This document shows, piece by piece, positions 1-6,835 of a stretch of 8,563 nucleotides of DNA. Position numbers and translations under genes: made by a program. This DNA comes from an uncultured Bacilli bacterium. Lineage in GTDB: Bacteria; Bacillota_I; Bacilli_A; RF39; UBA660. The notes under the pieces are model-generated. The model was not told the DNA's origin and did no database searches. It saw nothing but the letters and a program-made list of their open reading frames with translations. The stretch is from positions 1 through 8,563 of the forward strand of contig CANQKU010000046.1 of the NCBI GenBank assembly GCA_947624535.1, given 5' to 3'. Every line of letters starts with the position of its first letter. The first letter of the stretch is position 1.

Positions 1-95
1 TCTCTGACCTCATATTATACTACTTATTACTAAAAAATACATAATAACCGGGGGTCACTATGTATTGTATAAAATTAACAAATTATTTTAATATA

Positions 96-123
96 TTGAC
101 ATTTCTACTGTTTGTGGTATCAT
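96..123 (+). promoter_or_regulatory. Sigma-A promoter of the acyl-CoA synthetase-like gene
   Basis: A perfect -35 box TTGACA (96-101) is followed after 16 bases by TATCAT (118-123). TG at 115-116 makes it an extended -10 element. The stretch upstream (about 61-95) is almost pure A/T and could serve as an UP element. Transcription would begin near 130, leaving a leader of about 45 bases before the start codon at 177. The first 95 bases of the window hold no coding sequence that I can support. Confidence 0.7.
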
Positions 124-176
124 AGTCACTAAATCAGCAGTACAAAAAATAATTAAATTTTTAGGAGGAAATATTT

Positions 177-1964
177 ATGAAAAATAATGTTTGGAGAGAA
201 AAACCAATAAAGAAGTTTAATACTGAACAAACGATGTATCAATTAGTTACAGATGAAGCTAAAAATGATTTGGACTTGGAAGCAACTGGATTTATGGGTT
301 CTTCTATGACATATAAAGAATTATTCGAATCGTCTGATGACTTAGCTAACTCATTTGTCGCTATGGGAGTAAAAGAAGGAGATAATATAGCAATTTTAAC
401 TATATGTATGCCATTAGTACAACAATGTTTATTATCATTAAGTAAAATTGGTGCTACTATGTCATGGATTGACTTAAGAGCAAAAGAAAAAGATTTAATT
501 AATTACATAAATAATGGTAATTGTAAAGTTGTAGTTGTATTTGAGGATTTATTGCCATTAATTGAAAAAATAGCTGATGATATTAATTCGGAAAGAGTAG
601 TAGTATGTTCACCAAAGGATTATTTAAATCCGATAGTAAAAACTCTTGCAAATTTAAAAGATAAAAAAGAAGGTAAGAAAATTATCATTCCAAATGATAA
701 TAAATTTGTTAAATTTTCTGATTTTATTAAAGAGGGAAAACATGCGGTTAATGTCAGTCCTATTGATTTTAAAAAAGATAGACATTCACTTATAGTACAA
801 TCAAGTGGAAGTACGGGAAAATCTAAACAAATAGTTCATACTGAATATAATTTTAATTCAGAAGTACAAAAAATGGCATATTTAGATCTACCATTTTATA
901 AAGGGAATACAATGTATGTAGCAGTTCCGCCATTTATAATATATGGTCTTGGTAATTCAATTTACAGCAGTATGGCATTTACAATGAAAGCAGAAATGAC
1001 ACCATTTGTTGATGAAAATACTGTATATAATGATTTAGGAAAATTTGATTTGCCGTTAGCAGCACCATTACATTATAGATATATATGTGAACAAATAAAG
1101 AAATTAAGAAGCAATATTGATAAAATGCAAAATTGTAGTGATAAAAATTCAAAAAATGAACTTAAAAAGAATTTAAAAGAATTAAATAGAGTACTAAAAG
1201 GAATAGATAGAGTAAAGGCTTTCGTTTCAGGTGGAGATAAGATTAGTTCGGAAGAGCTAATTGAAATGCAACAATTATTTGATAAATCTATTGTTAATGG
1301 ATACGGAAATAATGAATGTTTAGGTGCAACAATTGTATCTCCATTATTTGCGAATAAACCTGGAAGCATTGGAGTTCCAATGAAGGGAGTTGACATTAAA
1401 TTAGTTAATCCAGAAACTGGTCAAACTGTAAAAGATGGCGAACTTGGTGAATTATATGTTTCATCTGATAATTTATTTGTTGAATATTTAAATAATGAAG
1501 AAGAAACAAAAAAAATTAAGGAAATAGATGAAAATAATAAACAATGGGTTAAAACTGGAGATCTATGTATAGTTGATCCAGAAGGATACATAATTCCAAA
1601 AGGAAGAAATAGAAGATTAATAAGAAAAGAAGCATTTAAAATTGCACCAGATACTATTGAAGATGTTATAATGTCTTCGCCTTATGTAAAAGAATGCGTT
1701 GTGATTGGTGTAGATGATGAAAAATCACTAAGTGTTCCTATGGCTTTTATGGAATTAGAAAATAATTTATCCATAAATGACGTATATGACGAAATTAAAA
1801 CGTTATGTGAAGAAGAATTGCCTGATTATGAAGTACCATCTTATTTTGAGCAAATTGATAAAATGCCATATACATCAAATGGAAAATATGATTTTAGAAA
1901 ACTTGAAGAATTAGGTAATAAAAAAGTAAGTGAGCAAAATGGCACAACTTTAGTAAAAAAATAA
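177..1964 (+). CDS. AMP-forming acyl-CoA synthetase / adenylate-forming ligase (ANL superfamily)
   Basis: This 595-residue soluble protein has the ordered motifs of the ANL superfamily, which activates a carboxylate with ATP to an acyl-adenylate and usually passes it to CoA or a carrier thiol. The phosphate-binding loop SSGSTGKSK is at residues 209-217, the A5 motif NGYGNNE ends in Glu380, the ribose-binding TGD is at 460-462, and the A10 motif ends in Lys570 (NGK), the usual adenylation lysine. Length is typical for a stand-alone ligase, with no carrier domain or membrane segment. The hinge motif departs from the common GRxDxxIKxxG: here it reads GRNRRLIRKEAF (476-487). A Lys/Asn-rich insertion lies at about 308-342. 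AGGAGG (163-168), 8 bases before the ATG, supports the start. The gene stands alone between its own promoter and terminator, so the substrate cannot be read from neighbours. Family assignment is firm; the acid is unknown. Confidence 0.9.
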   Translation: MKNNVWREKPIKKFNTEQTMYQLVTDEAKNDLDLEATGFMGSSMTYKELFESSDDLANSFVAMGVKEGDNIAILTICMPLVQQCLLSLSKIGATMSWIDLRAKEKDLINYINNGNCKVVVVFEDLLPLIEKIADDINSERVVVCSPKDYLNPIVKTLANLKDKKEGKKIIIPNDNKFVKFSDFIKEGKHAVNVSPIDFKKDRHSLIVQSSGSTGKSKQIVHTEYNFNSEVQKMAYLDLPFYKGNTMYVAVPPFIIYGLGNSIYSSMAFTMKAEMTPFVDENTVYNDLGKFDLPLAAPLHYRYICEQIKKLRSNIDKMQNCSDKNSKNELKKNLKELNRVLKGIDRVKAFVSGGDKISSEELIEMQQLFDKSIVNGYGNNECLGATIVSPLFANKPGSIGVPMKGVDIKLVNPETGQTVKDGELGELYVSSDNLFVEYLNNEEETKKIKEIDENNKQWVKTGDLCIVDPEGYIIPKGRNRRLIRKEAFKIAPDTIEDVIMSSPYVKECVVIGVDDEKSLSVPMAFMELENNLSINDVYDEIKTLCEEELPDYEVPSYFEQIDKMPYTSNGKYDFRKLEELGNKKVSEQNGTTLVKK

Positions 1965-2025
1965 TGGAAACTCTGGTATGATATGAATTTTAAATATGAA
2001 ATTTCAAATAAAAAACTAAACTAAT

Positions 2026-2075
2026 AAAAATCGAGGGTCTAATGAAGAAACACTATGTAAACCCTTGATTTTTTA
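2026..2075 (+). terminator. Rho-independent terminator after the acyl-CoA synthetase-like gene
   Basis: Arms 2026-2038 and 2061-2073 form a 13-bp stem, complementary throughout apart from one G-U wobble (2033 with 2066). The GC core is AGGGT/ACCCT, the loop is a rather long 22 bases, and a T-run (2069-2074) closes it. The A-run on the left arm means it could also stop transcription from the other strand. The 60 bases between the stop codon at 1964 and the stem show no ORF. Confidence 0.75.
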
Positions 2076-2093
2076 TTATGAAAGTGCAATATT

Positions 2094-2137
2094 TCTTCAA
2101 GACAATTAATTCATTTATAAAATGAAGATAATCTTCA
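2094..2137. repeat. Cluster of short palindromes upstream of the histidine kinase
   Basis: Three short dyads are packed together. TCTTcAAGA lies at 2094-2102, TTCATTT-ata-AAATGAA at 2110-2126, and TGAAGATaATCTTCA at 2123-2137. The last two share the bases TGAA (2123-2126), so as RNA hairpins they would be mutually exclusive. They sit 60-100 bases upstream of the likely -10 box, which fits an upstream regulator-binding region better than an attenuator in the leader. In sequence this AT-rich some chance palindromes are expected. Confidence 0.35.
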
Positions 2138-2196
2138 AAAATAGTTTATTACGTCTATTCTATGAATTAAATTTAATGTGAAAATACAACTTTTTA

Positions 2197-2205
2197 TGAT
2201 ACAAT
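2197..2205 (+). promoter_or_regulatory. Extended -10 promoter element of the histidine kinase gene
   Basis: TGA followed by TACAAT (2200-2205) matches the extended -10 pattern TGnTAnnnT. No convincing -35 box lies 16-18 bases upstream, so the promoter would depend on the extended -10 or on an activator. The predicted start near 2212 falls on the Shine-Dalgarno AAGGA (2212-2216), implying a very short leader. Confidence 0.45.
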
Positions 2206-2225
2206 GTAGATAAGGATGTGGTATT

Positions 2226-4100
2226 ATGAAAGGAACTATATATTTAACGGTATCTGCCTTATTTTATACAATTATGACTACGATTATATTTTTTAAAAAA
2301 GATAAAATAAATAAGGTTGAAAATAGAATTTTTAAAAGATTATTAATTGCTTCTATATTGTCAATGATTATGGAGTTATTAATTGTATTTACTGTTAATA
2401 TTGATGTTATAGGTACAATAATTCAAAAACTTTTTTTAAATTGCCTTATATTATGGCTGGCAGTTTTTATGACTTATACATTTGCAATAACAACATTTGA
2501 TGTTAATATGACAGAGGAAGAAAATATTAATAAATATAAATTACTTCATTATACTCACGTTTTTATAAATTGTTTGATTTGTGTAATGATATTACTATCA
2601 CCAATTAAATTTAATTCTATAGGTGACTCAAAATATACATCAGGTCCAGCAGTAGATATAGTATTTATTACTTTAGGTATATATATTGTTATAATGTCTA
2701 TTTTAGTTTTATTACATATTAAAGATATTCATAAAAAAGGTTATATACCAATAGTTGCACTTATTATTTTATTAATAGCTGTGGGTATTATACAAAATAT
2801 ATATCCTAATATGTTACTATCTAATGCTGTTTTTGGTATTATAATATATTTGATGTATCATACAATCGAAAATCCAGATTTAAAGATGTTAAGAGAACTA
2901 GAACTAGCGAAAGAACAAGCCGAAAAAGCCAATAGGGCTAAAAGTGACTTTTTATCTAGTATGTCTCATGAGATTAGAACACCACTTAATGCTATAGTAG
3001 GTTTATCAGAAGATATTGCAAGTTATAAAGAACAAGTTCCAAAAGAAGTTGTTGAAGATACTGAAGATATCCAAAATGCCTCTCAAACATTACTTGAAAT
3101 TGTTGGAAATATATTAGATATTAATAAAATTGAAAGTGAAAAAATGGAAATAGTAGAGGTAGCATATAATTATGTAGAAGAAATCACAAAAATGGCACGT
3201 GTTACTTCAACAAGAATTGGAGAAAAAGAAATAGAATTCAAAATGAGCTTTGCTCCTGATATTCCTTATGAATTATTAGGTGATAAAGGTCATTTAAAAG
3301 AAATAGTCAATAACTTACTTACGAATGCTATTAAGTATACAGAAAGGGGTACAATTACTTTAACTACAAAATGTATTAATCAAAATAATACATGTATGTT
3401 AATGATAAGTGTACAAGATACAGGACGCGGTATCAAGGCAGAAAATATCAATAAATTATTTTCTAGATTTGAACGACTTGGTGTTGAAAGAACTACGACA
3501 GTAGAGGGAACTGGTCTTGGACTTGCAATTACTAAATCTTTAGTTGAAATGATGGGAGGACACATCAATGTTCAATCTCAATATGGGCAAGGTTCAATAT
3601 TTATGGTCCAAATTCCACAAAAAATAAGTAAAATGGTAAATCCAACACCTGAAGTTTCACAACAAACTAATCTAAATTCTCAAACTTCAAGTAATATAGA
3701 TGAAAAACAATTTAGTAATAAAAAAATATTAGTTGTAGATGATAATAAATTAAATATAAAAGTAGCTAGAAAGCATTTAGAGAGTTTAGGAATTATAGTC
3801 GATGAAAGTAGTAGTGGAGAACAATGTATAGAAAAAATTAAACAGGGTGAAAAATTTGACGTAATTTTAATGGATATTATGATGCCTGATATGAGTGGAG
3901 AAACAACATATAATAAATTGCAAGAAATACCTGAGTTTAAAATTCCTGTTATTGCGCTAACTGCTGATGCAGTCTCAGGTGCTCAAGAAAAATATATTTC
4001 TCTTGGATTTTTCGACTATATAACAAAGCCATTTACTAAAGATCAAATTAAAGAAAAACTAAGTAAAGTATTTAATTCAAATAAAGAAAACAAGGGTTAA
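2226..4100 (+). CDS. Membrane-bound hybrid histidine kinase with C-terminal receiver domain
   Basis: This 624-residue sensor kinase starts with about seven hydrophobic helices (roughly residues 3-23, 36-58, 66-92, 110-128, 143-165, 172-192 and 198-212), with no large extracytoplasmic domain. A charged helical linker (217-240) leads to HisKA with the H-box SHEIRTP (phospho-acceptor His248). The HATPase domain follows with N-box Asn363/Asn367, F-box 411-418, DTGRGI (398-403) and GTGLGL (428-433). A polar Ser/Gln/Asn linker (about 473-497) precedes a receiver domain with acidic Asp505/Asp506, phospho-acceptor Asp550 in LMDIMMPD, Thr579 and Lys601-Pro602. All catalytic residues are present, so it should autophosphorylate and pass phosphate to its own receiver. 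No Hpt protein or DNA-binding response regulator lies nearby, so partner and signal are unknown. AAGGA (2212-2216), 9 bases upstream, supports the ATG. It is convergent with the next gene. Confidence 0.93.
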   Translation: MKGTIYLTVSALFYTIMTTIIFFKKDKINKVENRIFKRLLIASILSMIMELLIVFTVNIDVIGTIIQKLFLNCLILWLAVFMTYTFAITTFDVNMTEEENINKYKLLHYTHVFINCLICVMILLSPIKFNSIGDSKYTSGPAVDIVFITLGIYIVIMSILVLLHIKDIHKKGYIPIVALIILLIAVGIIQNIYPNMLLSNAVFGIIIYLMYHTIENPDLKMLRELELAKEQAEKANRAKSDFLSSMSHEIRTPLNAIVGLSEDIASYKEQVPKEVVEDTEDIQNASQTLLEIVGNILDINKIESEKMEIVEVAYNYVEEITKMARVTSTRIGEKEIEFKMSFAPDIPYELLGDKGHLKEIVNNLLTNAIKYTERGTITLTTKCINQNNTCMLMISVQDTGRGIKAENINKLFSRFERLGVERTTTVEGTGLGLAITKSLVEMMGGHINVQSQYGQGSIFMVQIPQKISKMVNPTPEVSQQTNLNSQTSSNIDEKQFSNKKILVVDDNKLNIKVARKHLESLGIIVDESSSGEQCIEKIKQGEKFDVILMDIMMPDMSGETTYNKLQEIPEFKIPVIALTADAVSGAQEKYISLGFFDYITKPFTKDQIKEKLSKVFNSNKENKG

Positions 4101-4111
4101 TTCCTTGTTTT
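4087..4111. terminator. Bidirectional terminator shared by two convergent genes
   Basis: AAAACAAGG (4087-4095) and CCTTGTTTT (4103-4111) form a perfect 9-bp stem with a 7-base loop. On the plus strand a T-run follows (to 4112). On the minus strand the stem ends in TTTT and then CTTTAT, so it can work both ways. The histidine kinase stop codon TAA (4098-4100) lies inside the loop, and the minus-strand hydrolase stop (4113-4111) touches the stem base, so both genes encode part of the hairpin. Confidence 0.8.
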
Positions 4112-5070
4112 TAGTTAGATTTTCTTTTTAAAAAAAGTTGCTTTTCATTACTTTCTTCTATAGTATCTTGTACACAATCAAGAATTGTATTAAATATCTT
4201 TGTATTACTAATAACATTATGATGAGATGATATAGCATAACTTTGTAAGGGAATATAATCTTCTACTTTTTTCTGTGCTTCAGTATATACCATACCATTT
4301 GATTTACCCTCAAAAAATAAACTATTTAAACTTTGTATAGAATTAATGTTATTTGAAGAAAAGATATTTTCAATAAAATTCTTATCATATAATGAGTATT
4401 TTTCTTTAGGAATACCATTTGGTATTGCAATATCATAATCCGTATGAGAATTACTACTGATACTTTCATAAAAATTAATTAATTTAGTGTATATATAATT
4501 TGATAGATTATTATCACCAATTTTTGCAGTAATAAATTTTTTTACTTCTGGATAAAAAATTAATGGAGAAGCAAGGACAGTACCAGAATATGGGGTAGCA
4601 ATATTAAAAAGATTAGTTTTTTGTAATGATATTTTATCATTTAAAAAACTTGGTATGTAAAAATTCATAGCGCCACATTTTGATAAACCTAGTAGATTTA
4701 TACTATTAGTATTAGGAGATATTGCTAAATATTCAATATAGCTTGCTAAAAGTTTAGCATCTTCTATTATTGGAGCATCAGCATCCATTAAAAATAATTG
4801 AATATCATAATTTTCATTTTCTTTAGAAAAATAATTTAAAACATTATCAATTCTTGCTTCTTTTTCTTTAATAGTTTTAAAATCTTTAGAATGATCTTCT
4901 ACTCTTGATCCTGGTGCAATTATAATATAGTTAGTTTTATCTTGTTCATTATTAATAATTTTTTCGTATTTTGCAATAGAAAAACTTCTACCATATAATT
5001 CTTCTTTGGGATTTAATATCCAATTTTCATATTGAAAGTTCCATTTACCTATTATGTTAATTACTCCCAT
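4111..5070 (-). CDS. Lipase-like alpha/beta serine hydrolase (uncharacterised)
   Basis: This 319-residue protein has no signal peptide or membrane helix, so it is probably cytoplasmic. I do not recognise a named family, but the order of landmarks is that of a lipase-like alpha/beta hydrolase. A hydrophobic strand leads into APGSR (52-56), a candidate oxyanion region. The nucleophile elbow GLSKCG is at 128-133 with Ser130. A TPYSGT turn (159-164) resembles the TPHxGS segment after the elbow in lipases. SNGMV is at 257-261, where related lipases often carry SDGxV, and SSHHNV (281-286) could supply the catalytic His (283 or 284). An Asn at the usual acid position is odd; the acid may be Asp211 or Asp213 instead, or activity may be lost. 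TAGGGGG (5084-5078 on the minus strand), 7 bases before the ATG, supports the start. It has its own strong promoter and is divergent from the DUF4143 ATPase. Substrate unknown. Confidence 0.75.
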   Translation of the reverse strand: MGVINIIGKWNFQYENWILNPKEELYGRSFSIAKYEKIINNEQDKTNYIIIAPGSRVEDHSKDFKTIKEKEARIDNVLNYFSKENENYDIQLFLMDADAPIIEDAKLLASYIEYLAISPNTNSINLLGLSKCGAMNFYIPSFLNDKISLQKTNLFNIATPYSGTVLASPLIFYPEVKKFITAKIGDNNLSNYIYTKLINFYESISSNSHTDYDIAIPNGIPKEKYSLYDKNFIENIFSSNNINSIQSLNSLFFEGKSNGMVYTEAQKKVEDYIPLQSYAISSHHNVISNTKIFNTILDCVQDTIEESNEKQLFLKRKSN

Positions 5071-5095
5071 AAATTTTCCCCCTATTTGGCTGCAT

Positions 5096-5124
5096 ATTAT
5101 ACCATAAAATGTTTAATTTATCAA
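5096..5124 (-). promoter_or_regulatory. Strong extended -10 promoter of the minus-strand hydrolase
   Basis: Read on the minus strand, TTGATA (5124-5119) is followed by a 17-base spacer and a perfect TATAAT (5101-5096) preceded by TGG, giving an extended -10. Transcription should begin near 5089, a few bases upstream of the Shine-Dalgarno TAGGGGG (5084-5078). Confidence 0.75.
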
Positions 5125-5144
5125 TAGATATTGACTAATTGATA
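5119..5144. repeat. Inverted repeat covering the -35 box of the minus-strand promoter
   Basis: TATCAAT (5119-5125) and ATTGATA (5138-5144) are perfect 7-bp inverted arms separated by 12 bases. One arm is the -35 box of the hydrolase promoter and the centre-to-centre spacing is 19 bases, about two helical turns. This is the geometry of an operator for a dimeric repressor, although no regulator gene is adjacent. Confidence 0.45.
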
Positions 5145-5184
5145 GAAATTAACGATAACAATAGATTATTTTAAAAGTATGTGT

Positions 5185-5239
5185 CATAGTACAAAATTGT
5201 CGAAAATAGAAAAAAAGTCCGTTCCATAGTACAAAATTG
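5185..5239 (+). repeat. Pair of 15-bp direct repeats, 40-bp period
   Basis: CATAGTACAAAATTG occurs at 5185-5199 and again at 5225-5239, identical over 15 bases and similar for several bases further. The period is exactly 40 bp, close to four helical turns, so both copies face the same side of the DNA. The second copy runs into the -35 box of the plus-strand promoter. Two iterated sites of this kind suggest cooperative binding by a regulator of the DUF4143 ATPase gene. Confidence 0.6.
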
Positions 5240-5265
5240 ACAAAATGAAAAATTAATATTATACT
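5237..5265 (+). promoter_or_regulatory. Consensus sigma-A promoter of the DUF4143 ATPase gene
   Basis: TTGACA (5237-5242), a 17-base spacer and TATACT (5260-5265) form a near-consensus promoter. The start point near 5272 leaves a leader of about 19 bases before the ATG at 5291. The -35 box overlaps the end of the second direct repeat, so a protein bound there would block polymerase. Confidence 0.8.
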
Positions 5266-5276
5266 TATAACTAAGT

Positions 5277-5281
5277 AGGAG
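5277..5281 (+). promoter_or_regulatory. Ribosome binding site that fixes the DUF4143 ATPase start
   Basis: AGGAG at 5277-5281 is 9 bases before the ATG at 5291 but directly abuts the in-frame ATG at 5282, which would leave no spacing. The start at 5291 is therefore preferred, and the protein then begins MIKREKYL, as proteins of this family commonly do. Confidence 0.75.
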
Positions 5282-5290
5282 ATGGTGCAT

Positions 5291-6484
5291 ATGATTAAAA
5301 GAGAAAAATATTTAAAAGATATTAGACCATTTTACAATGAAGATTTAATTAAAGTTATAACTGGAATAAGAAGATGTGGGAAATCCATATTACTTGGACA
5401 AATAGTTGAAGAATTACGTGAAAATGTGGATAAAAATCACATAATATATATCAATTTTGAAGACGTTAAATATTCGGATATTAAAAATTTTAAAGATTTA
5501 AATAATTATATTTTAAAATTAATAAAAGATGATAAGAAATACTATTTATTCTTTGATGAAATTCAAAATATAAAAGAGTGGGAAAAAACAATTAACTCAT
5601 TAAAAGCTACTCAAAATGTGTCAATTTTTATAACTGGCTCTAATAGTGATTTATTATCTGGTGATTTAGCTACGCTTTTGTCAGGAAGATATATTAGTTT
5701 TAAAATGCAGCCATTTACTTTTGAAGAAGTGTGTAAGTTAAAGGGAAAAGAAAACTTAGAAGACTTGTTTTTTAATTATTTGAAGTGGGGAGGAATGCCT
5801 CAAAGATATAGATTTGATGATGAAAAGCAAGTAAGAATATATTTATCTGACGTTTATGACTCTATTGTTATGAAAGATATTATTAAAAGATTTAAAATTA
5901 GTGATATAGATTTATTTAATCGAATAGTAGAATATATTATGACAACGCCAGCTCAAACTTTTTCAGCTGATAATTTAGCACTTTATTTTAAAAATAATGA
6001 TAACCGTTCGGTATCAAAAGACACCATATATAATTACTTAGAATATATGTGTAGAGGATTGTTAATTTCAAAAGTTGATAGATATGACATAAGGGGAAAA
6101 AGAATATTAAATGGAAAGTATAAATATTATTTAACTGATTTGGGATTAGGAAGAATTATGAATACCTCAAAGAAAGAGCAACTTGGTGCTTATATAGAAA
6201 ATATCGTTTATAATGAATTAATATATCGAGGTTATGACGTGAAAATTGGTACTTTAGATAATGGTGAAATAGATTTTATCGCACTTAGAGATGGCAAAAA
6301 AGAATATTATCAAGTTTGTTATCAATTAGGTGATGATGAAAAGATTAATAAAAGAGAATTTGGTGTTTACAAAGAAATTGATGATAATTATCCAAAGTAT
6401 GTAATTTCTACAGATAAATTTGATTTATCTCAAGATGGTATTATTCATAGAAATATAATTGACTGGCTATTAGAAGAACATTAG
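5291..6484 (+). CDS. AAA_14 / DUF4143 family ATPase
   Basis: This 397-residue protein has the three-part layout of the AAA_14-DUF4143 family, common in multiple copies in gut bacteria and archaea and without an established function. The N-terminal ATPase shows Walker A GIRRCGKS (25-32, Lys31), Walker B LFFDE (86-90, Asp89-Glu90) and a sensor-like ITGSN (114-118). A middle segment with a winged-helix character follows (about 180-290, including YLTDLGL at 280-286). The C-terminal DUF4143 part resembles a PD-(D/E)XK nuclease fold: Glu303, Asp328 in GEIDFI and Gln341 in YYQVCY stand where the catalytic residues would be, with Gln in place of the usual second acid. It is complete and alone in its transcript. 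A longer start at 5282 is possible but poorly spaced from the ribosome binding site. A role in DNA handling or regulation is inference only. Confidence 0.9.
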   Translation: MIKREKYLKDIRPFYNEDLIKVITGIRRCGKSILLGQIVEELRENVDKNHIIYINFEDVKYSDIKNFKDLNNYILKLIKDDKKYYLFFDEIQNIKEWEKTINSLKATQNVSIFITGSNSDLLSGDLATLLSGRYISFKMQPFTFEEVCKLKGKENLEDLFFNYLKWGGMPQRYRFDDEKQVRIYLSDVYDSIVMKDIIKRFKISDIDLFNRIVEYIMTTPAQTFSADNLALYFKNNDNRSVSKDTIYNYLEYMCRGLLISKVDRYDIRGKRILNGKYKYYLTDLGLGRIMNTSKKEQLGAYIENIVYNELIYRGYDVKIGTLDNGEIDFIALRDGKKEYYQVCYQLGDDEKINKREFGVYKEIDDNYPKYVISTDKFDLSQDGIIHRNIIDWLLEEH

Positions 6485-6531
6485 AAAATTGAAAAAATTA
6501 AATACAAGTATAGTATACAAAGTAAAATTAA

Positions 6532-6735
6532 CTTTATAGGGTATGGAAATATGATGGTAAAAATCCATTACTATTTGTGAAAAGCATACTTGATTTTGAT
6601 AGAGTTATATATGGACATTATCATTTTGAAAGAGAACATACTCTTGGTAATACTTTATTAAACTCTTTAAATGGTACAGGATTAGCTATTACAGAATTAT
6701 ATATTAGAGAATGGTATGAAACTAATCAAATATGA
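6532..6735 (+). pseudogene. 5'-truncated ORF fragment, possibly a metallophosphoesterase C-terminus
   Basis: The 347 bases between the ATPase stop (6484) and the next good start (6832) are not empty. After a stop at 6529-6531 a frame stays open for 67 codons to TGA at 6733-6735, with protein-like composition, including FDRVIYGHYHFEREHTLGN, LLNSLNGTGLAITEL and YIREWYE. There is no ATG at its head and no ribosome binding site; GTG at 6577 has no support. It looks like the C-terminal part of a protein that has lost its front. The GHYH near the middle recalls the GHxH metal-binding signature near the end of calcineurin-like phosphoesterases, but that is a weak guess. The 40-codon ORF that overlaps it in the next frame may be its frameshifted continuation. 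Confidence 0.4.
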
Positions 6736-6835
6736 AATACCATATGATTATGAGAAAGTTTTTAGGGAAATAGATGAAAAATATTTTCCTAACAAAGATA
6801 CATTTAAGATAGTAATAAGTTGGAGGAACTTATGA
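6716..6835 (+). CDS. Small ORF of 39 residues overlapping the hydrolase start
   Basis: An ATG at 6716 opens a 39-residue charged ORF beginning MKLIKYEIPYDYEKVF and ending in TGA at 6833-6835, which overlaps the hydrolase ATG at 6832 as ATGA. That arrangement would allow translational coupling. However, there is only a weak purine stretch upstream (AGAGAA), and its start overlaps the preceding fragment by 20 bases in another frame. The alternative is that both are pieces of one gene broken by a frameshift somewhere within about 6684-6735. I do not recognise the sequence. Confidence 0.3.
   Translation: MKLIKYEIPYDYEKVFREIDEKYFPNKDTFKIVISWRNL
6822..6826 (+). promoter_or_regulatory. Ribosome binding site that fixes the alpha/beta hydrolase start
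   Basis: GGAGG at 6822-6826 is 5 bases before the ATG at 6832. An upstream in-frame TTG at 6820 would begin inside or before this site and so could not use it. I therefore start the protein at 6832, four codons shorter than the longest possible reading. Confidence 0.7.

Noticed and set aside
14..19. TATAAT on the minus strand, reading out of the left edge
   Set aside because: It has no acceptable -35 box or TG extension, and nothing beyond the edge can be seen to confirm a divergent gene.
54..131. GTCACTA at 54-60 and 125-131 flanking the first promoter
   Set aside because: Only 7 bases long at a distance of 71 bp; too short to claim as an operator without comparison.
1073..1396. 107-codon open frame on the minus strand inside the acyl-CoA synthetase gene
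   Set aside because: It lies wholly inside a well-supported gene, has no ribosome binding site, and its Leu/Ser/Phe-rich composition is what the reverse of Lys/Asn-rich coding sequence gives.
3380..3568. 62-codon minus-strand frame inside the histidine kinase
   Set aside because: It is antisense to the conserved ATPase motifs of the kinase, with no independent start signal.
5185..5239. CRISPR-like interpretation of the two 15-bp repeats
   Set aside because: There are only two copies, too short, with a 25-bp gap overlapping a promoter and no cas genes.
6733..6835. Read-through of TGA as Trp (alternative genetic code)
   Set aside because: Reading through TGA at 6733 gives only a few more codons with two further TGAs before a TAG. 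All clear genes use TGG for Trp and end in TAA or TAG.
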